Source: an uncultured bacterium (GTDB lineage: Bacteria; Pseudomonadota; Gammaproteobacteria; Burkholderiales; CAIKXV01). From it: 47,803 nt of DNA. The position numbers and the translations under genes were made by a program. Under the pieces are notes generated by a model. It was given only the letters and a program-made list of their open reading frames with translations. It did no database searches and was not told the DNA's origin. Position 1 is the first letter of the stretch; each line of letters begins with the position of its first letter. The stretch lies in contig CAIQON010000352.1 in the NCBI GenBank assembly GCA_903873475.1, positions 1-47,803 of the forward strand, in the 5' to 3' direction. Positions 1-7,280 of this stretch are shown one piece after another.

Positions 1-34
1 AATGCGTGTCTGACCCGGGTTTTCCTTGCAGGCG

Positions 35-1012
35 TCAGTCCAGGGTGACGCCGAGCTTGCGGCCGAGGGCACCCCACTTCTTCGCTTCGGCGCGCACCAG
101 CGCGGTGAACTCCGCAGGCGTATTGCCCACCGTTTCGTTACCGCCATCGACGATGATCTTCGCCACGTCGGGCTTGCGCAGGACCGCGACGATCTCCTTG
201 TGCAGGGTCTCGACGACCGGCCGCGGCGTCTTCGCCGGCGCAAAGAACCCGTACCAGACCACCGAGTCGTAGCCCGGCACTCCGGCCTCGGCAATGGTGG
301 GCACGTCGGGGGCGATCGGCGAGCGCTTGACGCCGCCGGTGGCGAGCAGCTTCATCCGGCCCGCCTTCACATGCGGCATGGTCGTGAAGATGTTGGCCAG
401 CGCGAACTGCAGCTCGCCCTGGATCAGCGCGGTGGTGAGCGGTGCCACGCCCTTGTAGGCGATGTGCGTGGTCTGGATGCCGGCCATCGCGTTCAGCTGC
501 TCGGTCATCAGGTGCGGCGCGCTGCCCGGGCCGGACGAGCCGTAGTTCAGCTTGCCCGGGTTCGCCTTCGCATACGCGATGAACTCTTTCAGGTTGTTCA
601 CCGGCAGGTTAGCGTTGACCAGCAGCACCAGCGGCGACTGGGTCGCCAGGGTGATAGGCGCGAAGTCGTTCACCGGATCGTAGGGCAGCTTGGCGAACAG
701 CTCGGCGCTCATCGCGTGGGTGGAGAACACCGTGAGCAGCGTGTAGCCGTCGGCCGGGGCCTTCGCGACCAGGTCGGTGCCGACGATGCCGGAGGCCGCC
801 GGACGGTTGTCGACGATGAATTGCTGGCCGAAGCGCTCGGTGAGGTTGGCGCTGACCAGGCGGGCGATCGCATCCGAGCCGCCGCCGGGGGCGAGCGGCA
901 CGATCATGCGAACGGGGCGCGCCGGGTAGGGGGCGGCCGAAAAGGCAGTGCCTGCGGGCGACACGAGTGCCGACGAACCCATTGCCTGGACGAAACGACG
1001 CCGCGTGACCAT
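35..1012 (-). CDS. Bug/TctC-family periplasmic solute-binding receptor
   Basis: A 325-residue member of the Bug (TctC) receptor family, which captures small carboxylates or similar ligands in the periplasm. The N-terminus carries a twin-arginine-like motif, TRRRFVQAM, followed by a hydrophobic stretch ending near AFSAAPYPA. After that come the family landmarks PVRMIVPLAPGGGSDAIAR, a DGYTLL block and a late PDVPTIAEAGVPGYD block. The ATG at 1012 is chosen over an in-frame start 108 bases upstream because GGAGGAGA lies just before it and the signal peptide begins there. No TctA/TctB membrane subunits are visible nearby, which is common for this family. The ligand cannot be read from sequence. 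The gene stands apart from the other four Bug genes in the window. Confidence 0.9.
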   Translation of the reverse strand: MVTRRRFVQAMGSSALVSPAGTAFSAAPYPARPVRMIVPLAPGGGSDAIARLVSANLTERFGQQFIVDNRPAASGIVGTDLVAKAPADGYTLLTVFSTHAMSAELFAKLPYDPVNDFAPITLATQSPLVLLVNANLPVNNLKEFIAYAKANPGKLNYGSSGPGSAPHLMTEQLNAMAGIQTTHIAYKGVAPLTTALIQGELQFALANIFTTMPHVKAGRMKLLATGGVKRSPIAPDVPTIAEAGVPGYDSVVWYGFFAPAKTPRPVVETLHKEIVAVLRKPDVAKIIVDGGNETVGNTPAEFTALVRAEAKKWGALGRKLGVTLD

Positions 1013-1283
1013 CTGACTCTCCTCCGATGTCATTCTTGTGGGCAGGGATGCAGGCAGGGGGTGCCGCCTGCATCCATACGCTGGAAGAAGAAGTCTCGCC
1101 GATGGGTGGCGGTGCGTCAAACGGCGCAGGCGCAGACATCTTCCGCGGGCCGCGCGTCGATCGATGACGATGTTTGTGCCGCCAGAATGCCCTGTCGGAC
1201 CGGGTTGACTGGCGTCGGACGTTGCACGATCGACGGATCAACCTCCTGCACGGAGGGCGGGCGGCAGGCAAGTGATAAGACGA

Positions 1284-1312
1284 TTGCAGGACCTGTTTTG
1301 CGTATATACAAT
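1284..1312 (+). promoter_or_regulatory. Candidate sigma-70 promoter and operator of brnTA
   Basis: TTGCAG at 1284-1289 and TACAAT at 1307-1312 are separated by 17 bases, close to the sigma-70 consensus and unusually AT-rich for this region. The 8-base palindrome GTATATAC (1302-1309) overlaps the -10 box and could be an operator for the BrnA antitoxin, since brnTA operons are known to be autorepressed. The promoter is seen as sequence; the operator role is inferred. Confidence 0.5.
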
Positions 1313-1594
1313 AATTCTGATGGCCTGTCTTACGATCCAGCCAAGCGCGACTGGACCCTGGCCCACAGAGGGCTGGACTTCGAGGACGCCTGGCTGGTGT
1401 TCAGCGGCCGTACTGCAGAGGTGGAAGACATCAGGAGGAATTACGGTGAACTCCGGATCCTCTGTTTCGGGATGCTGATGGGCCGCATGGTCGTGATCGG
1501 CTATACCCCGAGAGGTGCTGTGCGCCACGTGTTCAGCATGAGAAAAGCGAATGAACGTGAAAAAGCACGCTATGCGCCGTACCTTGGGCTCTGA
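1298..1594 (+). CDS. brnT: BrnT-type ribonuclease toxin
   Basis: This is the toxin of a type II BrnT/BrnA toxin-antitoxin module, a RelE-fold ribonuclease in characterised members. The protein shows the family pattern: a start-proximal YDPAKRDWTLAHRG block, then LDFEDAWLVFSG, GELRILCFG, a VVIGYTPRG strand and a C-terminal FSMRKANEREK helix. The length (about 90-98 residues) is normal. There is no in-frame ATG. The candidates are TTG at 1298 (with AGGA six bases upstream) and CTG at 1325, which would give a start typical for the family. If the promoter at 1284-1312 is correct, the TTG lies upstream of transcription start and the CTG would have to be used with almost no leader. The end overlaps brnA by 44 bases, so the two are translated together. 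Confidence 0.82.
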   Translation: MRIYNNSDGLSYDPAKRDWTLAHRGLDFEDAWLVFSGRTAEVEDIRRNYGELRILCFGMLMGRMVVIGYTPRGAVRHVFSMRKANEREKARYAPYLGL

Positions 1595-1850
1595 TCTCGA
1601 GCGCGTCGACGCTCATGTCATCCAGCCCGAAGAGTACGAGGAGCTTCCTGAACTGACCGACGAGATGTTTGCCCGTACCGTCTACAGGAAGGCGGGAAGG
1701 CCTCGGTCTGCCAACCCCAGGCAGATGATCAGCTTGCGCTTGCCGCCTGAAGTCATCGCACGCTGGAAGGCAACGGGTCCTGGGTGGCAGAGTCGAATGG
1801 CGAAACGCCTGGAAAAGTTGCCGCTTCCCCGCGCGACGGGCGATACCTGA
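1551..1850 (+). CDS. brnA: BrnA-type antitoxin, ribbon-helix-helix
   Basis: A 99-residue protein with the layout of BrnA antitoxins: an acidic N-terminal half that would wrap the toxin (PEEYEELPELTDEMFAR), then a C-terminal DNA-binding part with GRPRSANPRQMISLRLP followed by EVIARWKATGPGWQSRM. The last part is the conserved BrnA/DUF4415 ending. In the family this protein neutralises BrnT and represses its own operon. The gene begins inside brnT in another frame. The upstream hairpin-free junction and the 44-base overlap suggest translational coupling. It is complete and shows no sign of decay. Confidence 0.88.
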   Translation: MNVKKHAMRRTLGSDLERVDAHVIQPEEYEELPELTDEMFARTVYRKAGRPRSANPRQMISLRLPPEVIARWKATGPGWQSRMAKRLEKLPLPRATGDT

Positions 1851-1977
1851 GGGGCGGACGCTTGGCCGGAATCAGCGCAGTAGCAGCCGGGCGACCGCCG
1901 CCGTGACGCCCAGGTTCACGGAACCGCAGGCACTTTCGACGCGACCATTCACAGTGCGATCGATGATGCGTCGTCAT

Positions 1978-2208
1978 TCATATCAGGCGTTCGATGCTCA
2001 GCCGGCGAAAGTCAGCGTTACGGATACGCGAAAAATCGGCGGCATCGACCCCAGTCAGGCGCTGGGCCTCGCGGGCCGTGAGCCCATCGCGATCCATCAG
2101 TGAAACGACTGCAGTGGCAAGGATCGCCTTCAGTTGCAGCGCCTCGGGTACGGTCGCTGCCTCGGCACATTCATCGGCAAGACCCGCAGCGACGGCGCGA
2201 CAGGTCAC
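1978..2208 (-). CDS. Truncated XRE-type (HigA-like) antitoxin or remnant
   Basis: A 76-residue open frame with a helix-turn-helix of the XRE type seen in orphan or HigA-like antitoxins: GLTAREAQRLTGVDAADFSR then IRNADFRRLSIERLI. Relatives normally continue for about 20 residues beyond this point into a strand-rich tail, but a TGA follows IERLI directly, so the protein is truncated. No toxin gene is adjacent. The start is a GTG one base past the stop of the lytic transglycosylase, without a clear ribosome site; an internal ATG in SLMDRDG is possible. It may be a decayed gene or be read by coupling from the pilus operon. The 127 bases beyond it up to brnA (1851-1977) hold no convincing gene. 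Confidence 0.5.
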   Translation of the reverse strand: MTCRAVAAGLADECAEAATVPEALQLKAILATAVVSLMDRDGLTAREAQRLTGVDAADFSRIRNADFRRLSIERLI

Positions 2209-2209
2209 T

Positions 2210-2695
2210 TCACGGAGGACCGCGTGGCCCCCGCCGCGCCAGCGCCTCGATCACCTTGCGCGCATAGCGCTCCCGCAGCACCGCACTGCCCGCGTTGTAG
2301 GCGCCGACAGCGGTCCAGGTGTTACCGTGCGCCCGCATCTTCTGCGCGAGCACCCATGCGCCGACATGCACCGACACGCACGGGTCGAGCAGGTCGCGCG
2401 GAACGATCCCGTGCCGCCGCAGTTCCGGCAGCCACAGGCTGTTGATCTGCATGAGGCCGATGTCGATCGAACCATTCGTGTTCCGACCGATCGCGTCCGG
2501 ACGCATGCCGCTCTCGACCTCGGCGATGGCCACCAGCAGGTGCGGATTCACCTGATGCCTTCGCGCCGCCTGCTCCCAGCAGGTAGCAGGCGCCGCAGGC
2601 TCATTGATGCCACCCCCATCCGCGGCGAAAGCGCTCGCCGGGACGAGCGCCAGCAGAAGCGCGGAAGCAATGACGCGGGACAGGTGTCCAGCCAT
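2210..2695 (-). CDS. VirB1/PilT(R64)-like lytic transglycosylase
   Basis: A 161-residue exported muramidase of the SLT fold that opens peptidoglycan locally so that a pilus or secretion apparatus can pass. A signal peptide (MAGHLSRVIASALLLALVPA) ends near AFA. The catalytic glutamate sits in VAIAEVESGMRP (about residue 61), followed by the substrate-groove motifs GLMQINSLWLPEL and the late AYNAGSAV. It starts 8 bases after the PilP-like gene and is the last clear gene of the pilus operon, as such enzymes are in R64-type pil and VirB clusters. Its position supports a role dedicated to this apparatus. The C-terminus is short and arginine/proline rich. Confidence 0.88.
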   Translation of the reverse strand: MAGHLSRVIASALLLALVPASAFAADGGGINEPAAPATCWEQAARRHQVNPHLLVAIAEVESGMRPDAIGRNTNGSIDIGLMQINSLWLPELRRHGIVPRDLLDPCVSVHVGAWVLAQKMRAHGNTWTAVGAYNAGSAVLRERYARKVIEALARRGPRGPP

Positions 2696-2703
2696 GCCGC
2701 GGC

Positions 2704-3612
2704 TCAGGGCAGTGCATCCGCCGCAGGCGCGACAGGCCCTGGCGGGGCGAAGGGCAGCGCGAGCGGGCGCGGCGACACGGCTGCAAACGGCGCAGGCTGC
2801 GGGCCGATCGCGCTGAGCGGATTGCGCGGATCGATGGGGCCGATCACCGGCAGAGAGGGCAGCGGCGGCAATGCCTGCGGCTGGGCTGGGGCTGGGCGCG
2901 GCGCTGCGGCGGTCGGCAACCGGGAGAAGGCTGCTGGCGATGGCGCATTGGCCGGCTGCGGCTGACCCGGAGGCGGCCGCTGGTCGATTGCCGCGATCAC
3001 GGCGGGGTTGCGCGAGAGTTCGATCACGGTGCCGTCCATGGTCACCGAGCCGTCGGTGATCGCTCCGATCCGGCGCCCCATCCATTCGTCCCCTTCCGAT
3101 ACGGTGGCCGTTGCGGGGCCGGCCTGGACGATCGCGCGGCGCCGGTCGCCATTGCGCAGGATCGCCAGCACATGCGGCCCCTGCGAGGGAAGGAACGTGG
3201 CTGGGGCGGTGGGCATGGCGGGCGCGGCCAGCGCAGGCGGGTGCACGGACGGAGCCTGCACGCGTCCGGGACGGGCTGCCAGAGGCGCGACGGGTGCAGT
3301 CCCTGGCCCTCGCGCCGCCGGCACGGGCAACACGCCAGCGGCTGCGGGGCCGAACATCTCGGCCTGCAGGCGGCGCTCTTCGCTGCTGCGCCGGATCGGT
3401 GCGAGCGACATGTTGTTGCGTATCGCAGCCTGCTTCGCCTCTTCTTCGAGCAGTTGGGTCTCCAGGCGCATCTGCTCGAGCCGGCGCTGCGTGGTCTCGA
3501 ATGCCAGGGGCTGCCCGGTGAGTGGATTCACGGCAGGCGCGGGGGTTGCAGCCTGGATTCCAGAGCCGGCAACAGACAGCAGCGCCAACAGTACGGCAAG
3601 ACGTTTTTTCAT
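2704..3612 (-). CDS. pilP: PilP-like periplasmic pilus assembly protein
   Basis: A 302-residue exported protein. The signal peptide is MKKRLAVLLALLSVAGSG. A charged, probably helical coiled segment follows (about residues 38-85). After a proline/alanine-rich linker, residues about 145-200 form a small beta domain with the alternation seen in PilP and GspC homology regions (LAILRNGDRRRAIVQ, then GDEWMGRRIGAI, then TVIELSR). The C-terminal 95 residues are almost all proline, alanine and glutamine. In type IVb systems PilP links the inner-membrane proteins to the secretin. ATG at 3612 was chosen because of the signal peptide and GGAGA upstream; an in-frame ATG 27 bases earlier is less likely. 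It lies 38 bases after the minor prepilin gene. The PilP assignment rests on layout and position. Confidence 0.62.
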   Translation of the reverse strand: MKKRLAVLLALLSVAGSGIQAATPAPAVNPLTGQPLAFETTQRRLEQMRLETQLLEEEAKQAAIRNNMSLAPIRRSSEERRLQAEMFGPAAAGVLPVPAARGPGTAPVAPLAARPGRVQAPSVHPPALAAPAMPTAPATFLPSQGPHVLAILRNGDRRRAIVQAGPATATVSEGDEWMGRRIGAITDGSVTMDGTVIELSRNPAVIAAIDQRPPPGQPQPANAPSPAAFSRLPTAAAPRPAPAQPQALPPLPSLPVIGPIDPRNPLSAIGPQPAPFAAVSPRPLALPFAPPGPVAPAADALP

Positions 3613-3650
3613 CGGTGTCTCCAGCGTCTGGAACGGCATTCGGGAAAGGT

Positions 3651-4661
3651 TCAAAGGGCACCGACCGCGTTCACGCGCAGTACGGTGCCACCGGGCAGCG
3701 TCGTCACGATCGACGCGGTATACGGGGGCAACTGCTGCGCGGCATCGGCGTTCTGGGGGCTGCGGACCTGGTTGCTGCAGTTGTCGTACTGCATGACCTG
3801 GCCATAGTGGTCGGTCACATCGATACTCGACAGGCCAAGCGTGGTCGACGGCCCGGTGCCACCAGCCACCAGCAGGGGAGAGGGCGCACTGCACGCGGAC
3901 AGCGGTATCGGTCCGCCGACGTCCCAGCGTTCGGCGGGTGTGCCGCCGCTCGCGAAATAGTTGATCGACGCGTCGCGGCTCGGATCGGCCTGTGCGCGCG
4001 ACTGGAAGTAGACCTGGTAGGCGGTTGCCGCCATTTGCATGCGCACAAGCGTCTGGCGCAGGAGATCTGCCGCGATATTGAAGCCATCGACCATCACACC
4101 CTCGTCATCGCCACACAAGGTGAGTTCGCCAGCAGCCGAGAGCGCGGTCGCGCATGCACCGATCGTATCGAGACGGCCATTCGGTCCGGGCGCCACGACT
4201 GCGACCACCCGGTAGAAGGTGTCGACGCCACCGATCGCGCGCGACAGTCGTGCCGTCATCAGTATGCACATCGGTGCCGCGAAGCCGTCCCTGAAGGCCG
4301 TCGATGCCGATTGGGACAGGTAGCGCGCCAGCGGGGCGAGCGTTGCCGGCCCACTGCCACAGCGGCCAGTCGTGGCATCCGGACCGACGGCCTCGATGGT
4401 GCCGCCCGGCAGCACGAAGCGGGCGCCCGCCTCCGAGTCGACCGTGACCGGGTTGTCCCGGTAGGCTGCGGTGAACGCCTGCCGGACTTCGGCGAGCTGG
4501 CGTCGATTGTCGAGCCCCCCCTGGAAGGCCAGCATCGGCCCGAGGACATCGAGCACGAACAGCACGAGCGGAACCATCACGGCGAGGACGATCGCCAGTT
4601 CGGTCAGCGTGAAGCCGCGGCAGCCCGGACCCGTGGCGCAGCGGCCGTCGACACTGGTCAT
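3651..4661 (-). CDS. Large type IVb minor prepilin (PilV-like)
   Basis: A 336-residue protein with a class III (prepilin peptidase) signal: a short leader with positive charge, then CRG/FTLTELAIVLAV, with Glu at position +5 and a hydrophobic helix running to about residue 42. The large cysteine-containing C-terminal part is consistent with a tip pilin or adhesin such as PilV. A late DHYGQVMQYDN resembles the conserved turn seen in minor pilins. Its start codon overlaps the PilT-type stop as ATGA, so the two are coupled. No recombinase or inverted repeats suggesting an R64-style shufflon were seen at its 3' end. The prepilin peptidase that would process it is not in the window. Confidence 0.78.
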   Translation of the reverse strand: MTSVDGRCATGPGCRGFTLTELAIVLAVMVPLVLFVLDVLGPMLAFQGGLDNRRQLAEVRQAFTAAYRDNPVTVDSEAGARFVLPGGTIEAVGPDATTGRCGSGPATLAPLARYLSQSASTAFRDGFAAPMCILMTARLSRAIGGVDTFYRVVAVVAPGPNGRLDTIGACATALSAAGELTLCGDDEGVMVDGFNIAADLLRQTLVRMQMAATAYQVYFQSRAQADPSRDASINYFASGGTPAERWDVGGPIPLSACSAPSPLLVAGGTGPSTTLGLSSIDVTDHYGQVMQYDNCSNQVRSPQNADAAQQLPPYTASIVTTLPGGTVLRVNAVGAL

Positions 4662-5803
4662 GCGCCCTGCCCTCCGGGTGCCGACTGCATCAGCCAGGCA
4701 AACTCTTCCGCGGGGTGGGCGACATAGCGCGCGTCGTCTTCCGCGATCTCGCCCCGCCGCACCCGGTCGACCAGTTGCGCGGTCATCTGTACGTGGCCGT
4801 CGCGCCTGCCCTGGGCCATGATGCCGCGCAACTGCCCGGTGGTTCCCTGCAGGATCTGCTGGCGCACGGCCGGGGTGCTGACCATCAGTTCGCAGACCAT
4901 CGCCTGTGCCGCCTCGTCACGCCGCTGCACCAGCGCCTGCGACAGCACGGCTGCCAGCACGTTCGCGAACACGCTGCGCGCCCATGTCATCTCTTCCGGT
5001 GCGAAGAACGAAAGCACGCGCTCGACGGCCTCGGACGCGTTCGGCGCATGCAGCGTCGCCAGAACGAGATGCCCGGTCTCCGCCGCGGACAGCGCCGCAT
5101 GCATGGTCGCGCGATCCCGGATCTCGCCGATCACGATCACGTCGGGATCCTGCCGCATCGCGGCGCGCACGGCGCTGGCGAAGTCTGGCGCGTCGGTGCC
5201 GACCTCCCGGGATGTCACATGACCGAGCACACAGGCGCCCCCGGGGCAGGTGGTCCGATCGAGCCGGTATTCGATCGGATCTTCGATGGTCAGTGCATGC
5301 AGCGCCCGGCTGCAGACGAGGTGCCGCACCAGCGCGGCCAGCGTGGTGCTCTTGCCTGTGCCAGTGGGCCCGGTCACCAGCAGCAGGCCCCGCGACCGGT
5401 CCACCAGGCGCCGCAGCAGCACCGGCAGCCCGAGCGCATCGAGGTCGGGTACCGTATCGCGCAACCGGCGCAGCACCAGCCCCAGGCTGCCGCCGGTACG
5501 CAGGTGCAGATTGCCGCGCAGCCGGTGGCTGCCCAGCTCGGCCGAGAAGTCGAGCGCGCCACCGTCACGCAGGCGCAGCGCGCGTCTCAGGGCCTCCGCA
5601 TGGCCCCCCGCTGCACCCTCGAGCGCGACCAGGCCGCGCAGGAGGCTGAATAGCGCCGACTCGTCGACGATCGCATCCTCGACCACCGACAACGTGCCGC
5701 AGCGCCGGCTGCGCATCGGCTCGCCAGCCGCGAGATGAAGGTCGGTCAGGAATTCATCGACCGACAGCAAACCGATGATCGTGTCTTCGAGTGCGGGCGG
5801 CAT
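4658..5803 (-). CDS. pilT: PilT-type pilus retraction ATPase
   Basis: A 381-residue hexameric motor ATPase of the PilT/VirB11 superfamily. Walker A is GPTGTGKSTT (about residues 145-154), the Asp box region is LTIEDPIEYRL, Walker B is DVIVIGEIRD (about 220-229), and the His box region is TGHLVLATLHAPNA. It lacks the zinc finger and long N-terminal domain of assembly ATPases, which points to retraction rather than extension. It sits between two pilin-like genes, 12 bases after one and overlapping the next by 4. Many type IVb pili lack a PilT, so this suggests a dynamic, retractable fibre. A ribosome site AGGA precedes the ATG. It is not the R64 protein called PilT, which is a transglycosylase. 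Confidence 0.88.
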   Translation of the reverse strand: MPPALEDTIIGLLSVDEFLTDLHLAAGEPMRSRRCGTLSVVEDAIVDESALFSLLRGLVALEGAAGGHAEALRRALRLRDGGALDFSAELGSHRLRGNLHLRTGGSLGLVLRRLRDTVPDLDALGLPVLLRRLVDRSRGLLLVTGPTGTGKSTTLAALVRHLVCSRALHALTIEDPIEYRLDRTTCPGGACVLGHVTSREVGTDAPDFASAVRAAMRQDPDVIVIGEIRDRATMHAALSAAETGHLVLATLHAPNASEAVERVLSFFAPEEMTWARSVFANVLAAVLSQALVQRRDEAAQAMVCELMVSTPAVRQQILQGTTGQLRGIMAQGRRDGHVQMTAQLVDRVRRGEIAEDDARYVAHPAEEFAWLMQSAPGGQGA

Positions 5804-5815
5804 CGCGTCCTCGCC

Positions 5816-6616
5816 TCAGGGGGCCGAGACGGCGAACATCGACAGCGCGCCGCCCCACGGCATTGCCGTTCGCAGCGCCATCGAGAACGGAATCACCAGG
5901 GATGCATCGATGCCGTTGCTGACCTCGATCGGTGCGCCCCAGGCGTTCGCCGCAAGCAGTGGGTCGAGGCCGGCGGCGCGCACCAGCCCCGAAACATCGA
6001 TCGCCACGTATTCATCAATGCACGGCAGTTCCCCCGGAGACGGATCCGAACAGCGTACCGCCCTGAAACGGTTCACGGTCGCATCGCGCGACGGGTCGGA
6101 AAACAGCCGCACGCGATACGCCGCTTCGAGCTGACGTGCCAGCCGGTCGAGCCGTGCGCGGGTCTCGGCCAGCGCAGCGGCCTGCAGGTCGAAGCCCGAC
6201 ACCACGATCCAGCGTGCGCTGGCGGACGGCGTGAACCGGCCCGTTGCGGGCTCCAGCATCGAGGCGTCGCCTTCGCCCGGCAACCAGGCGGCGACTACCC
6301 GATAGGCGATGCTTTCGCGTGTCAGACGTTCGCTCACCGCCACCCGCAGGCCCCAGCGCACCGCCACGCCTGACCCGCGAAGCACGGTTGCCGGGTCAGG
6401 CGGTACGGCGCTGCGGTCGAGCTGCGCGAGCTCGCGTGCGTACCAGCCCAGGATCGACACGCGCACCTCATCGAGATACTGCTGCTGCGCCTGCGCGAGG
6501 CCGTCGGTCTGGACACGCGCAGCGAGCGTGGCCCAGCCGACCACGACCGCAGCGGCGATGGTCACCATCGTGGCCACCACCGCGAGCACTGCATACCCCG
6601 AAGCCCTGCGCCGCAT
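5816..6616 (-). CDS. Pilin-like minor subunit
   Basis: A 266-residue protein beginning MRRRASGYAVLAVVATMVTI, a short basic leader, a glycine and then about 25 hydrophobic residues. This resembles a pilin N-terminus but lacks the Glu at +5, so peptidase cleavage after the glycine is uncertain. A helical region rich in R, A and L follows (about 145-170), then DPSRDATVNRFRAV, which is echoed in the large minor prepilin (DPSRDASINYFA), hinting at a shared fold. A later ANAWGAPIEVSN turn is like those in minor pilins. It starts 11 bases after the major prepilin stop with GAGGTA overlapping that stop. Its role as a minor or initiating pilin is inferred from position. Confidence 0.65.
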   Translation of the reverse strand: MRRRASGYAVLAVVATMVTIAAAVVVGWATLAARVQTDGLAQAQQQYLDEVRVSILGWYARELAQLDRSAVPPDPATVLRGSGVAVRWGLRVAVSERLTRESIAYRVVAAWLPGEGDASMLEPATGRFTPSASARWIVVSGFDLQAAALAETRARLDRLARQLEAAYRVRLFSDPSRDATVNRFRAVRCSDPSPGELPCIDEYVAIDVSGLVRAAGLDPLLAANAWGAPIEVSNGIDASLVIPFSMALRTAMPWGGALSMFAVSAP

Positions 6617-6627
6617 CGGCTCGTACC

Positions 6628-7215
6628 TCAACCCTGTGCGCTGTGGAACAGCATGTCGAAGGTGCCCGTCGCGGCCGCTCCTCCCCCGGGGGCACCCCTG
6701 CAACGGAAGCGGTCGAACCCGACCGTGGTGTCGTTGTTGCCGTTGCACTCCTGCAGCATCTCCAGGATCTGCGCATTCGGGACGCCGGCCGAACGCGTGA
6801 AGTACCGTTGCCCGATGCCGCCGGCCTCGCGCTGGATCGAAACGACCACGCCCGACATGATGTTGTTGACCACGGCATCGCCGCCGGCGTTGAAGTCGGT
6901 CGGCTGCATGTAGGGTTGCTTCCAGGTACCTACCGGCACCTCGATGCCGCAGAAGGTGTTCGCCGCCTGGTTCGCGGCATTGTCGAACAGCCCGCGTACC
7001 TGGCGCGGGATGCAGTTCGTGTTGGCGTTCATCCGCAGGGCCGCATCGCCCAACGTGCGCTGGAAGGCGAGCAGCGCGGCGTTCCGGCTCTGCCCGCCGA
7101 CGCCGAAGAAATAGCCGACGCCGACCGCCAGCACGAGCAGCACCGCGACCACGATGCCCAGCTCGACCAGGGTGAAGCCGCCACAATGTCGCTTGAGTCT
7201 TGTCTGTCTGCTCAC
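6628..7215 (-). CDS. pilS: Major type IVb prepilin (PilS-like)
   Basis: A 195-residue prepilin. The leader is VSRQTRLKRHCG and cleavage is expected at CGG/FTLVELGIVVAVLL, leaving N-methylated Phe and Glu+5. The mature protein of about 182 residues has four or more cysteines that could form the pilin disulphide loop. Size and leader length fit type IVb pilins rather than type IVa. The GTG at 7215 is preceded by GGAGGG at good spacing; an overlapping ATG is out of frame. It follows the platform protein gene by 65 bases, the largest gap in this part of the operon, and has the strongest ribosome site, as expected for the most abundant subunit. Confidence 0.85.
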   Translation of the reverse strand: MSRQTRLKRHCGGFTLVELGIVVAVLLVLAVGVGYFFGVGGQSRNAALLAFQRTLGDAALRMNANTNCIPRQVRGLFDNAANQAANTFCGIEVPVGTWKQPYMQPTDFNAGGDAVVNNIMSGVVVSIQREAGGIGQRYFTRSAGVPNAQILEMLQECNGNNDTTVGFDRFRCRGAPGGGAAATGTFDMLFHSAQG

Positions 7216-7280
7216 ATTACCCTCCGTTCTGACTGCGGTTGAAGGCGCCGGTGGCGCCATGGAGCGTGATCCGCGACGGA

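Noticed and set aside
26-1297. Long plus-strand open frame of which the brnT gene forms only the last part
   Set aside because: Bases 35-1012 of it are antisense to a clear Bug receptor gene and the translation is arginine/glycine/histidine-rich without any family; only the last ~99 codons are real.
1320-1478. ATG at 1320 as the toxin start
   Set aside because: It is in a different frame from the BrnT family residues and leads to a peptide without similarity.
1872-1952. 27-codon minus-strand frame downstream of the truncated antitoxin as its lost C-terminus
   Set aside because: A frameshift could join them, but the residues do not resemble the expected antitoxin tail.
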